The notes below the pieces were generated by a model. The model did no database searches. It was not told the DNA's origin and saw nothing but the letters and a program-made list of their open reading frames with translations. From NCBI GenBank assembly GCA_020027415.1, contig JAHRAW010000047.1:1-26494 (forward strand): a stretch of DNA of 26,494 nucleotides, given 5' to 3'. The translations under genes and the position numbers were made by a program. This document shows positions 8,035 to 14,726 of the stretch, piece after piece. The DNA comes from Gammaproteobacteria bacterium. Lineage in GTDB: Bacteria > Pseudomonadota > Gammaproteobacteria > Arenicellales > Poriferihabitantaceae. Every line of letters starts with the position of its first letter. Within the stretch, counting starts at the first letter, position 1.

Positions 8035-8064
8035 CAGTCGCCGCGGGCGTCTCAGTCGCCGGCG
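8001..8064 (-). repeat. Degenerate tandem repeat spanning the phoH stop and ybeY start
   Basis: Read on the minus strand, GGCGACTGA (the last codons of phoH) recurs nine bases later. It is followed by GATGCAACTGAGACGACC, GATGCAACT and ACAACTAC. The repeats cover the phoH stop codon, the 17-base spacer and the first ybeY codons. Confidence 0.75.
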
Positions 8065-9068
8065 TTCTCAGCGGCGCGTTGATAGGCTTCCACGATGCGT
8101 TGCACCAACGGATGGCGCACCACATCTTGCGGCAGAAACTGCGTGAAACTGATGCCGTCTACGCCGCTCAGCACGCGTTGGGCGTGCTTCAATCCGCTGC
8201 GTTGTTCGCGCGGCAAATCCACTTGTGTGATATCGCCGGTGACGATCGCTTTGCTGGCAAAGCCGATGCGCGTCAGGAACATTTTCATCTGCTCCGCGGT
8301 GGTGTTTTGCGCTTCATCTAAAATGACGAACGATTCGTTCAAAGTGCGCCCGCGCATATACGCCAACGGAGCGAGTTCAATGGTGCGGCGGGCGATTAAT
8401 TTGCCCACCCGTTCAAAGCCGAGCATTTCGTAGAGCGCGTCAAACAGCGGTCGGAGGTAGGGATCTATTTTCTCGCCGATATCGCCGGGCAAAAAACCTA
8501 ATTTCTCGCCCGCCTCCACCGCCGGGCGCACCAACAGGATGCGCTTCACGCGGTCTTCGGCGAGCGCCTGCACCGCGCACGCCACCGCTAAATAGGTTTT
8601 GCCGGTGCCGGCTGGACCAATGGCGAAATTGATATCGTGGCGGTGGATGCGGCGGAGGTAGTCGCGCTGCCGCGAATTCTGACCGCGAATGGCGCAGCGA
8701 CGTATCGTGACCACCACTTCTTCGCCGCCATCGCCCCCGCCCTCACTCTCTGCGCCGTCCCCTTCGCGTTGCGGGGCGCGCTGAGTATCCGCCTCAGCCG
8801 CCCGCGCGCGCACCAGTTGGAGATGCACATCGTTGCCGCTGAGCGGTTCGGCTTGGTGTTTTGCCATTTCAAATAAGCCACGGATTACGGTTTCGGCGCG
8901 GCACGCCCGTTGCTTGCTGCCGGTCACCTTGAAGGCGTTGTGGCGTTGCATAATTTTGACTTGCAGGCGCGCTTCAATTTGTTGCAAGTGCGCGTCCAGT
9001 TCCCCGCACACTTGCGCCAACCGCTCGTTCTCGGCCGGCAGCAACTGAAATGTAATCGCTTGGTTCAA
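8052..9068 (-). CDS. ybeZ: PhoH-like ATPase (YbeZ)
   Basis: This is a P-loop NTPase of the PhoH family that partners YbeY in RNA metabolism. The 338-residue protein has Walker A GPAGTGKT at 151-158, the PhoH signature RPAVEAGEKLGFLPGD at about 181-196 and Walker B FVILDEAQN at about 247-255, then ITGDxTQxDLP-like residues. The start is TTG at 9066-9068. It is the only in-frame start before residue 40, and the translation from it aligns with the YbeZ N-terminus (ITFQLLPAENERL). An acidic, glycine-rich insert (about 92-117, with EGDGAESEGGGDGGEE) lies between the N-terminal domain and the ATPase core. It is longer than I would expect for the family. Confidence 0.95.
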   Translation of the reverse strand: MNQAITFQLLPAENERLAQVCGELDAHLQQIEARLQVKIMQRHNAFKVTGSKQRACRAETVIRGLFEMAKHQAEPLSGNDVHLQLVRARAAEADTQRAPQREGDGAESEGGGDGGEEVVVTIRRCAIRGQNSRQRDYLRRIHRHDINFAIGPAGTGKTYLAVACAVQALAEDRVKRILLVRPAVEAGEKLGFLPGDIGEKIDPYLRPLFDALYEMLGFERVGKLIARRTIELAPLAYMRGRTLNESFVILDEAQNTTAEQMKMFLTRIGFASKAIVTGDITQVDLPREQRSGLKHAQRVLSGVDGISFTQFLPQDVVRHPLVQRIVEAYQRAAENAGD

Positions 9069-9109
9069 GTTAGCGCAACCTACTCAGCGACCTCGCCTTT
9101 ACGCGCGCC

Positions 9110-9127
9110 TTGTACTTGGACTTGGCG
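9110..9127 (-). repeat. Hexameric repeat between miaB and phoH
   Basis: TTGTAC, TTGGAC, TTGGCG on the plus strand form three consecutive related hexamers just downstream of the miaB stop, in the 69-base spacer before phoH. Confidence 0.65.
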
Positions 9128-9137
9128 CGGCAACGGC

Positions 9138-10523
9138 TCACGCAACTTGCCGCGCCGGCGGGCGATTTTGCAGCGGCTGGTTCTCCACATGCAACACTTC
9201 GCCGCGCAACGAATTGGGCAAGGCTTCGGTGATTCTAACGAGCGCGAATTGCCCCGCCCAGTCGGCGCGACCGGCGAAATTCACCACGCGGTTGTTTTCG
9301 GTGCGCCCAGCCAGATGCGCGGGGTTCTTGCGCGACGCGCCCTCCACCAACACGCATTGCTCGCTGCCCAGCATGCGCAGGCTAATGGCCGCCGCCATCT
9401 CCGTAAGGCGTTGTTGCAATTTCTGCAGGCGTTGCTTTTTCACCGTCAGCGGAACTTCATCGGGCAAATCTGCAGCCGGCGTGCCGGCGCGCGCGCTATA
9501 CAGAAAACTAAATGATTGGTCGTAGCCGACCCGTTCAAGCAACGCCATGGTGGCGGCGAAATCGTCATCGGTTTCTCCGGGAAAGCCGACGATAAAATCC
9601 GAAGACAGCGAAATATCCGGGCGGCTGGCTCTGACTTGTTCAACGCAGGCGAGGTAGTCCGCCGCCGTGTAGCCTCGTTTCATCAATTTTAGAATTCGGT
9701 CGGAGCCGCTTTGTACCGGCAAATGCAGATGCCCCGCCAATTCTGGTATCTCGGCGTACGCGCGCGCCAACGGCGCGGTGAAATCCAGCGGATGCGAAGT
9801 GGTGAAGCGAAGCCGTTCAATGCCGTCCACCGCGGCGACATAGTGCAATAGTTCGGCGAATTCAACCACGCGCTGCGCATCGTGCGTCGCGCCGCGGTAA
9901 GCGTTGACATTCTGCCCGAGTAAATTGATTTCGCGCACGCCTTGCTGCGCCAACCCATACACTTCGGTAATCACATCATCAAACGGGCGGCTGAATTCGG
10001 TGCCGCGGGTATACGGCACCACGCAGAATGAGCAGTATTTGCTGCAGCCTTCCATAATGGAGACAAACGCTTTGACGCCATGCACGGAGGGCGGCGGCAA
10101 GCAGTCAAACTTCTCTATTTCGGGGAAGGAAATATCCACCACTTTGGCGCGCTGCGGGCGTTTTTTCAGCGCCTGATTCAGCATAGCGGGCAGGCGGTGC
10201 AGGGTTTGCGGACCAAAGACCAGATCCACATACGGCGCCCGCCGCATAATCATCTCCCCCTCTTGGCTGGCGACGCAACCGCCCACGCCGATGACCAACG
10301 TCGGCTTGCGCGCCTTGAGCAGACGCCATTGCCCCAGTTGCGAAAACACTTTTTCTTGCGCCTTCTCCCGCACCGAACAGGTGTTCAGCAACACCACATC
10401 CGCTTGTTCAGGCTGCGCGGTGGTTTCATAGCCGTGGCTGGCGCGCAACAAATCCGCCATGCGCGATGAATCGTATTCGTTCATCTGACAGCCGAATGTT
10501 TTAATGTGTAGTTTTTGGGGCAT
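9138..10523 (-). CDS. miaB: tRNA-2-methylthio-N6-dimethylallyladenosine synthase MiaB
   Basis: MiaB is a radical-SAM methylthiotransferase that modifies adenosine-37 of tRNAs reading UNN codons. The N-terminal MTTase domain has Cys12 (KTFGCQMNEYD), Cys49 (LNTCSVRE) and Cys83 (GGCVASQEG) for the auxiliary cluster. The radical SAM motif Cys160-x3-Cys164-x2-Cys167 is CSKYCSFC. LLGQNVNAY and a C-terminal TRAM domain (VEGASRKNP...GRTENNRVVNF) follow. I chose ATG 10523 (MPQKLHIKTFGCQMN), giving 461 residues. The frame stays open about 100 bases upstream, but that part matches no family sequence and crosses a hairpin. It precedes phoH and ybeY as in many gammaproteobacteria. Confidence 0.97.
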   Translation of the reverse strand: MPQKLHIKTFGCQMNEYDSSRMADLLRASHGYETTAQPEQADVVLLNTCSVREKAQEKVFSQLGQWRLLKARKPTLVIGVGGCVASQEGEMIMRRAPYVDLVFGPQTLHRLPAMLNQALKKRPQRAKVVDISFPEIEKFDCLPPPSVHGVKAFVSIMEGCSKYCSFCVVPYTRGTEFSRPFDDVITEVYGLAQQGVREINLLGQNVNAYRGATHDAQRVVEFAELLHYVAAVDGIERLRFTTSHPLDFTAPLARAYAEIPELAGHLHLPVQSGSDRILKLMKRGYTAADYLACVEQVRASRPDISLSSDFIVGFPGETDDDFAATMALLERVGYDQSFSFLYSARAGTPAADLPDEVPLTVKKQRLQKLQQRLTEMAAAISLRMLGSEQCVLVEGASRKNPAHLAGRTENNRVVNFAGRADWAGQFALVRITEALPNSLRGEVLHVENQPLQNRPPARQVA

Positions 10524-10528
10524 CTGCG

Positions 10529-10556
10529 AAGGCTTGCAAGGCTTACCAAGGTTAGG
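10529..10556 (-). repeat. Short tandem repeat just upstream of the miaB start
   Basis: AAGGCTTGC, AAGGCTTACC and AAGGTTAGG follow one another on the plus strand, immediately upstream of the miaB start codon at 10523 on the minus strand. Confidence 0.65.
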
Positions 10557-10596
10557 CGGGCAAGAAAATCGGTCGGCGCGTAACGCTAAATCGTCC

Positions 10597-10620
10597 GCCG
10601 CCGCAATTTTTTGCGGCGGC
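10597..10620. other. Perfect 10-bp inverted repeat between the cyclophilin gene and miaB
   Basis: GCCGCCGCAA (10597-10606) and TTGCGGCGGC (10611-10620) flank a four-base TTTT loop. It lies in the 141-base spacer between the cyclophilin gene stop and miaB. On the minus strand, the direction of transcription, no T-run follows, so it is not a standard terminator. It could be an RNA-processing or stabilising hairpin, or a binding site for a dimeric protein. Confidence 0.6.
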
Positions 10621-10664
10621 ACTACCGATTGCGATTGCGGTTGCCGGAATTCAGCGACTCATTT

Positions 10665-11252
10665 TCACAACTTTTCCACTTTGAGAATCACCACCGGCTG
10701 GGTCGGCACATCGCTAAACGGACCGACCGTGCCAGTTGGCAACGCCGCGATTTTTTCCACCACTTGCATGCCTTTGACCACTTTGGCGAACACCGCATAG
10801 CCCCAACCTTGCGGGGTTTTGGCGGTATGGTCAAGAAACGCATTGTCCGCCAAGTTGATGAAAAACTGGGAGGTGGCTGAATGTGGCTGCGCGGTGCGCG
10901 CCATAGATAAGGTGCCGGTCAGATTTTTTAACTGGTTGTCGGCTTCGTTCTCAATCGGCGGGTCGGTCGGGCGCGGTTTCATATCGTCGGTGAAACCGCC
11001 GCCTTGAATCATAAAGCCGGCAATCACGCGATGAAAAATCAGTCGCTCAAAGTGCTCAGACTCCACATAACGGAGGAAGTTCTGCACGCTCAGCGGCGCC
11101 TGTTGCGGATACAATTCTATTTCAATCTCGCCTAAGGTGGTGGTCATTTTCAGCATCGGTAGGTTCTTATCGGCTTGGCTATGGAGCGACCAAAAGGTAA
11201 CCACCGCCAAAATTAAGAGCATGGGCAGGACGACAAAACGAATCAGTTTCAT
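10665..11252 (-). CDS. Cyclophilin-type peptidyl-prolyl cis-trans isomerase, N-terminally membrane anchored or exported
   Basis: The 195-residue protein starts with a hydrophobic segment (residues 5-21, after MKLIR) that acts as a signal peptide or membrane anchor. The cyclophilin fold follows: TTLGEIEIELYPQQAPLSVQNFLRYV, the active-site FHRVIAGFMIQGGGF, GTLSMARTAQPHSATSQFFINLADNAFLD, and GYAVFAKVVKGMQVVEKIA. These catalytic and substrate-binding elements are intact, so it should be an active prolyl isomerase acting outside the cytoplasm. It resembles the PpiA group of bacterial cyclophilins. There is no signal-peptidase II lipobox. It follows the EVE-domain gene by 59 bases on the same strand. 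Confidence 0.93.
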   Translation of the reverse strand: MKLIRFVVLPMLLILAVVTFWSLHSQADKNLPMLKMTTTLGEIEIELYPQQAPLSVQNFLRYVESEHFERLIFHRVIAGFMIQGGGFTDDMKPRPTDPPIENEADNQLKNLTGTLSMARTAQPHSATSQFFINLADNAFLDHTAKTPQGWGYAVFAKVVKGMQVVEKIAALPTGTVGPFSDVPTQPVVILKVEKL

Positions 11253-11311
11253 AATAATTCAACACCAGGAAAGGAAAACTACGGTGATTGTGGAAGGATT
11301 GGCTGAATGAT

Positions 11312-11770
11312 TCAAGTCGCAATGAGTTGCATAATCCGCCGCCAGTGCCGCGCTTCAACCGGAAACACCGAGAGCCGATTGCCGCGTTTGAGCAGTTGCA
11401 TATCGGCAAGCGCCGGTTCTTGTTTCAAGCGCTGCAAGGTGACCGGGTGTTTCAGTTTACTTACAAACTTGACTTCAACCAACATCCAGGTCGGGTTGCG
11501 CGGGTCGCTTTTGGCATCGTAATGCGCGTTCTGCGGCATAAAAGCGGTCGGGTCCGGATAGGCGGCGCCGGCGATTTCCATGATGCCGACAATGCCCGGC
11601 GTTTGGCAACTGGAATGATAGAAAAACGCGCGGTCGCCAAGCGCCATTTGGTCGCGGATGAAATTACGCGCTTGATAGTTGCGCACGCCATCCCACGGCT
11701 CCACCGTGACCCGTTGCAGGTCATCAATGGAAAATTCATTCGGTTCGCTTTTCATTAACCAGTATTGCAT
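11312..11770 (-). CDS. EVE domain-containing protein (PUA-like fold)
   Basis: The 152-residue product opens with MQYWLMKSEPNEFSIDDL, the standard start of bacterial EVE proteins, and continues with WDGVRNYQARNF, GDRAFFYHSSC and GIVGIMEIAG. EVE domains belong to the PUA/YTH-like superfamily and are thought to bind modified bases in nucleic acids; the cellular role of this single-domain group is not settled. I chose ATG 11770; a TTG at 11791 overlapping the ygfA stop would only add seven residues with no family match. It lies directly downstream of ygfA (17 bases) in the zapA operon. Confidence 0.92.
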   Translation of the reverse strand: MQYWLMKSEPNEFSIDDLQRVTVEPWDGVRNYQARNFIRDQMALGDRAFFYHSSCQTPGIVGIMEIAGAAYPDPTAFMPQNAHYDAKSDPRNPTWMLVEVKFVSKLKHPVTLQRLKQEPALADMQLLKRGNRLSVFPVEARHWRRIMQLIAT

Positions 11771-11787
11771 GGCGGCTTGTCGGTCGG

Positions 11788-12507
11788 TCAATTTACGCCG
11801 GGCGGGCGGGCGCGCGCGGCTTGGCTTGTCGGCAACTCGGCGCAGTGATAAATGCGTTGCTCGGTCACCACCGTGGCGAGCGGAATGTCCCAGTTTTCGG
11901 CGTCTATTTTTTCCACGCGCTGCATTTCATGCGCCAGCCCGACCAGTTGCGGGCGGCGGTGCGGCGCGGCTTTCTTAAACGCCAAGGTGGCGTCGTAGAA
12001 ACTCCCGCCCATGCCGAGGCGATTGCCGTGGCCGTCAAACCCGACCAGCGGCAACAATATCAAGTCCAGTTGCTCGGCTGCCAATAACTCGTCCGCCGCC
12101 ACCAGCGGCTCGGCGATGCCCAATTGATTGCGTTGAAATTTGCTGTGCGCGGTAATCTCGGCAAAGCGCAATGAGTTTTTATGCGGCTGGCACCGGGGTT
12201 TGCTCAGCGCGGCGGCGCGCGCGCGCGCCACCACCGGTGCATAGCAACGTTTCCCGTGCGCCAGACTCCACGCCAACACTTTGCCGGGATCAATCTCGCC
12301 GTCGTTGACCATATACAGCGCGATGGATTGACTGTGCTGGAACGCCGGCAGGGTTTTGATGCGCTCCGCCAAGGCAATCGCCGCTTGCGCTTGCTGTGCC
12401 GGACTGAGTGCGTTGCGCTGTTGCCGCAACCGTTTTCGCAACTCGGGTTTCCGCCGCCGAAAGTTTGTCGGCGGGGGTTCGCCGCCAATTGGATGAGGCT
12501 GAATCAT
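11788..12507 (-). CDS. ygfA: 5-formyltetrahydrofolate cyclo-ligase (YgfA/Fau)
   Basis: This enzyme converts 5-formyltetrahydrofolate to 5,10-methenyltetrahydrofolate using ATP. The N-terminal RRKPELRKRLRQQRNALS, the mid-region IALYMVNDGEIDP and the C-terminal signature LILLPLVGFDGHGNRLGMGGSFYDATLA (with the GxGxGxYD-like nucleotide motif) identify it. From ATG 12507 it is 239 residues; the frame is open further upstream to 12579, inside zapA, but that stretch is low-complexity. It follows zapA by 43 bases. In E. coli the 6S RNA gene ssrS lies between zapA and ygfA; there is no room for it here. The first 20 residues are proline-rich and probably disordered. Confidence 0.93.
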   Translation of the reverse strand: MIQPHPIGGEPPPTNFRRRKPELRKRLRQQRNALSPAQQAQAAIALAERIKTLPAFQHSQSIALYMVNDGEIDPGKVLAWSLAHGKRCYAPVVARARAAALSKPRCQPHKNSLRFAEITAHSKFQRNQLGIAEPLVAADELLAAEQLDLILLPLVGFDGHGNRLGMGGSFYDATLAFKKAAPHRRPQLVGLAHEMQRVEKIDAENWDIPLATVVTEQRIYHCAELPTSQAARARPPGVN

Positions 12508-12512
12508 ATGAT

Positions 12513-12536
12513 GGATGAAGGGATGAAGGGATGGAG
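12513..12536 (-). repeat. Three 8-bp tandem repeats between zapA and ygfA
   Basis: GGATGAAG, GGATGAAG, GGATGGAG on the plus strand fill most of the 43-base spacer immediately upstream of the ygfA ATG. Confidence 0.85.
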
Positions 12537-12550
12537 ATTGAGAAATTGAC

Positions 12551-12850
12551 TCACTGGGCGTTGGTGACCGCCTCGTCAACCTGCTGATGCAGGGTTTTCA
12601 GACGCGCATGAATTTGCGCTTGGTCGCGCGCCGCATCGCGCACCGCCAGCAGTTCATGGCTGATATTCAAGCCGGCCATGATGGCGCAGCGATCGATGCC
12701 CAACACCTCGGCGCCGGTGGCGACCGTGCGCATCTGCTGGTCAAGATACGCCGCCGCCGCCAGCACCCCGCGCCGTTCCTCTTTGGAACACACCACGCTA
12801 AATGTGTGCTGCATGATGCGCACTTGTACGCTTTCGTTTGCCGTGCTCAT
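12551..12850 (-). CDS. zapA: Cell division protein ZapA
   Basis: ZapA cross-links FtsZ protofilaments at the division site. The 99-residue protein has the family pattern: an N-terminal beta-rich head (VQVRIMQHTFSVVCSKEERRGVLAAAAYLDQQMR) with the typical C-x-E-E-R segment, then DRCAIMAGLNISHELLAVR and a C-terminal coiled coil. It lies downstream of the small coiled-coil gene and upstream of ygfA, the standard gammaproteobacterial order. A TATAAC hexamer is placed five bases ahead of the ATG, which might allow additional leaderless transcription. Confidence 0.95.
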   Translation of the reverse strand: MSTANESVQVRIMQHTFSVVCSKEERRGVLAAAAYLDQQMRTVATGAEVLGIDRCAIMAGLNISHELLAVRDAARDQAQIHARLKTLHQQVDEAVTNAQ

Positions 12851-12855
12851 GGAGT

Positions 12856-12861
12856 GTTATA
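12856..12861 (-). promoter_or_regulatory. Possible -10 hexamer immediately upstream of zapA
   Basis: Read on the minus strand this is TATAAC, five bases before the zapA ATG. No -35 element is visible at the proper distance, so it is weak evidence on its own; it is listed because two other genes here have a -10-like box in the same position. Confidence 0.25.
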
Positions 12862-12932
12862 GGGGTTATGGGGAAGGTGATGGCGGGTGGCGGCGCAAGC
12901 TTTTACTCCCGGCAAGCGTTGCCGACAACCAC

Positions 12933-13133
12933 TCAGCCTTCCAACGAGTTCAGGCGCGCCACGATATGCTCAACGCGACCGTGCGCGATTTTATTCTTTT
13001 CTTGCAAGGCTTTGAATTGTTGCTGCAGCATACGTTTCTCGTTGCGCAACAGTTCGTTGTCGCGGCGCAAGCCGGCGGTCAACTTGATTAAATCGTTGAT
13101 GCGTTGTTCAAGTTTTTGAATGGTCTGTTCCAC
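12933..13133 (-). CDS. Small coiled-coil protein, TIGR02449/ZapB-like
   Basis: This is a 66-residue protein that is helical throughout, with heptad-like spacing of leucines and isoleucines (QTIQKLEQRINDLIKLTAGLRRD...). It matches the TIGR02449 family, found upstream of zapA in gammaproteobacteria and proposed to be ZapB-like in Z-ring assembly. The start codon is GTG at 13131-13133. The promoter at 13163-13191 would give a leader of about 20 bases. It is the first gene of the long minus-strand run. Function is inferred from the fold and neighbourhood, not demonstrated. Confidence 0.85.
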   Translation of the reverse strand: MEQTIQKLEQRINDLIKLTAGLRRDNELLRNEKRMLQQQFKALQEKNKIAHGRVEHIVARLNSLEG

Positions 13134-13162
13134 TGGATTTGCCGGCGTCGCCCAAGCGCAGA

Positions 13163-13191
13163 ACTATAAACCACCCGCCAACATGCGTCAA
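13163..13191 (-). promoter_or_regulatory. Sigma70-type promoter for the ZapB-like/zapA/ygfA operon
   Basis: On the minus strand TTGACG (13191-13186), a 17-base spacer and TATAGT (13168-13163) form a near-consensus promoter, placed about 30 bases ahead of the GTG start of the small coiled-coil gene. It is the best promoter match in the window. Confidence 0.8.
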
Positions 13192-13226
13192 AGACTTCCG
13201 CCCAATTCTTTTCAGCCCGCCGCCGC

Positions 13227-13255
13227 TTGCCCAGTCGCCCGGCTTGGAGTAAACT
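13227..13255 (+). promoter_or_regulatory. Candidate sigma70 promoter for the SDR gene (divergent)
   Basis: TTGCCC (13227-13232), a 17-base spacer and TAAACT (13250-13255) point toward the SDR gene at 13331. It is back to back with the minus-strand promoter at 13163-13191, so this 197-base spacer is a divergent control region. Confidence 0.5.
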
Positions 13256-13330
13256 GATGCGCGTGTTGGCTCCGCCGCCGGCAACCTATGGCTGTATCCT
13301 GTTGTCTAAATTTACCCTGAGAATAAGATT

Positions 13331-13990
13331 ATGCCCACCAGTCTGGTAGTCGGCGCCAACCGCGGCCTCGGCTTGGAAATATGCCGCCAACTGCTGCAAC
13401 GCGGCGAGCGCGTGATTGCCGTCTGCCGCACGCCCAACCCCGAACTGGCGCGCCGCGGCGCCACTATGATCAGCGAAGTGGATGTTACCAACCCCGAACA
13501 TGTGCGCCGCTTGGCCGGCGAAGTCAAATCAATCCAACTGGATTGGCTGCTTCACAACGCCGGGCTGCTCACCGCCGAATCGCTCGCGGAACTGGATTTT
13601 GACCGTATGCTAAACCAGTATCAAGTCAATGCCTTAGGTCCGTTGCGGGTGGTGCATGCCCTGCTTGGCAACCTGTCCGCCGGCGCCAAAATCGGCATCG
13701 TCTCCAGCCGCGTCGGCTCGTTGGGCGACAACGCCAGCGGCGGCAACTACGGCTACCGAATGTCCAAAGCCGCGGTGAACATGGCGGGAGTCAATCTGGC
13801 GCACGACCTGCGCGCGCGCGGAATTGCGGTGTTGTTGCTGCATCCTGGGTTGGTGGCGACCGACATGACCGCCGGGCGCGGCATCCAACCGGCGGTGGCG
13901 GCGCGCCAACTGATTGAACAAATGGATGAACTGTGCATGCAACGCAGCGGCGCCTTCTGGCATGCGGAAGGGTATCCGTTGCCGTGGTGA
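13331..13990 (+). CDS. Short-chain dehydrogenase/reductase (SDR) family oxidoreductase
   Basis: The 219-residue protein has the classical SDR layout. The nucleotide-binding motif GANRGLGLE is at about 8-16, LLHNAG at about 73-78, the catalytic Ser in GIVSSRVGS, and the Tyr-x3-Lys pair in YGYRMSKAAVNM. A PGLVATDM segment follows, as in the C-factor/CsgA-like subgroup. The substrate cannot be deduced. It lies between the divergent promoters and the ygfB-pepP-ubiH-ubiI operon, whereas in E. coli ygfB itself faces zapA. It may be an independent gene inserted at this position. Its stop codon is the first unit of a TGGTGA-type repeat tract. Confidence 0.92.
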   Translation: MPTSLVVGANRGLGLEICRQLLQRGERVIAVCRTPNPELARRGATMISEVDVTNPEHVRRLAGEVKSIQLDWLLHNAGLLTAESLAELDFDRMLNQYQVNALGPLRVVHALLGNLSAGAKIGIVSSRVGSLGDNASGGNYGYRMSKAAVNMAGVNLAHDLRARGIAVLLLHPGLVATDMTAGRGIQPAVAARQLIEQMDELCMQRSGAFWHAEGYPLPW

Positions 13991-14027
13991 ATGGTGAATA
14001 GTAAATGGTGAGCGGTGAATGGCGAAC
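13985..14027 (+). repeat. TGGTGA-type degenerate tandem repeat over the SDR stop codon
   Basis: TGGTGA (13985-13990, containing the stop), then ATGGTGA, ATAGTAA, ATGGTGA, GCGGTGA, ATGGCGA follow with a seven-base period. The tract spans the SDR stop and the upstream candidate ATG (14019) of ygfB. Confidence 0.85.
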
Positions 14028-14066
14028 CCCGGCACTCCGCCCCGCGCCTCCATCAACCCCTTGCGC

Positions 14067-14726
14067 ATGAGCACGCACGCTCCCACCAAACCGCCGTCCC
14101 AGCCGCCGTTGCAGGCGCGGCTGTATCACGACCTCAATCGGCGGTTACAAAACTCCAGTTGGAACAGCAGCGCCGCCGAGGCGCACGGGTTGCTGAGCGG
14201 GCTCGCTTGCCGCGGACTCGGCGCCGCGCAGTTGCGCAGTAAAATGTGGCTGTTGCAAGTAGCGGAAAAATCCGACATCGCATTGTTAGCAAGCATGTAT
14301 GACTTGATCCTGCGCGATTTGCAAGCGGACGATTTCGCGTTTAACTTGCTGCTGCCACCGCAACCGCCGGAAAATTCTCGGCACCGCCCAACCCCGACTC
14401 TGCCACCGACCCTAACCTTAGAGTCGCTGGCGGATTGGTGCAACGGCTTCGGGCAAGGGTTTCTGCACGACGGCGAACAATGCCTCAGCGGCGCCGCGGC
14501 CGCGGTGCGCGAAGCGTTGCAGGACATCATGCAAATCAGCCGTCTGCACATCGCCGCCAACGCCGACCAAAAAACCGAGCGGCAGTTGTGTGAAATTGAG
14601 CAATACTTGCGGGTCGCAGCGCATGTGATATTTGAAGAATCGCGCCGACCCGCAGTCATGCCCACGACCACGCCCACGCCCATGCCAAACAGCGCAAAAC
14701 CGCGGCCCACCGAGTTGCCGACATGA
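14067..14726 (+). CDS. ygfB: YgfB/YecA (UPF0149) family protein
   Basis: UPF0149 proteins are small helical proteins of poorly defined function encoded with pepP-ubiH in gammaproteobacteria. Family features include AAEAHGLLSGLAC near the N-terminus, FAFNLLLPP in the middle, LADWCNGFGQGFLHD and EIEQYLRVAAHVIFEE near the end. From ATG 14067 the product is 219 residues; an ATG at 14019 would add 16 residues and lies in a repeat tract. A proline/threonine-rich tail (MPTTTPTPMPNS) is encoded by hexamers at 14661-14684, and another Pro/Thr-rich stretch lies near the middle. The stop overlaps the pepP start in ATGA, indicating translational coupling. Confidence 0.9.
   Translation: MSTHAPTKPPSQPPLQARLYHDLNRRLQNSSWNSSAAEAHGLLSGLACRGLGAAQLRSKMWLLQVAEKSDIALLASMYDLILRDLQADDFAFNLLLPPQPPENSRHRPTPTLPPTLTLESLADWCNGFGQGFLHDGEQCLSGAAAAVREALQDIMQISRLHIAANADQKTERQLCEIEQYLRVAAHVIFEESRRPAVMPTTTPTPMPNSAKPRPTELPT
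14661..14684 (+). repeat. Hexameric repeat encoding the Thr-Pro tail of YgfB
   Basis: CCCACG, ACCACG, CCCACG, CCCATG run in frame and encode PTTTPTPM near the C-terminus. Confidence 0.85.

Noticed and set aside
8910..9515. 201-codon plus-strand frame over the phoH/miaB junction
   Set aside because: It is antisense to two certain genes, with no family features.
10524..10622. N-terminal extension of MiaB from 10622
   Set aside because: It crosses the perfect hairpin at 10597-10620 and has no family match; the conserved protein starts at 10523.
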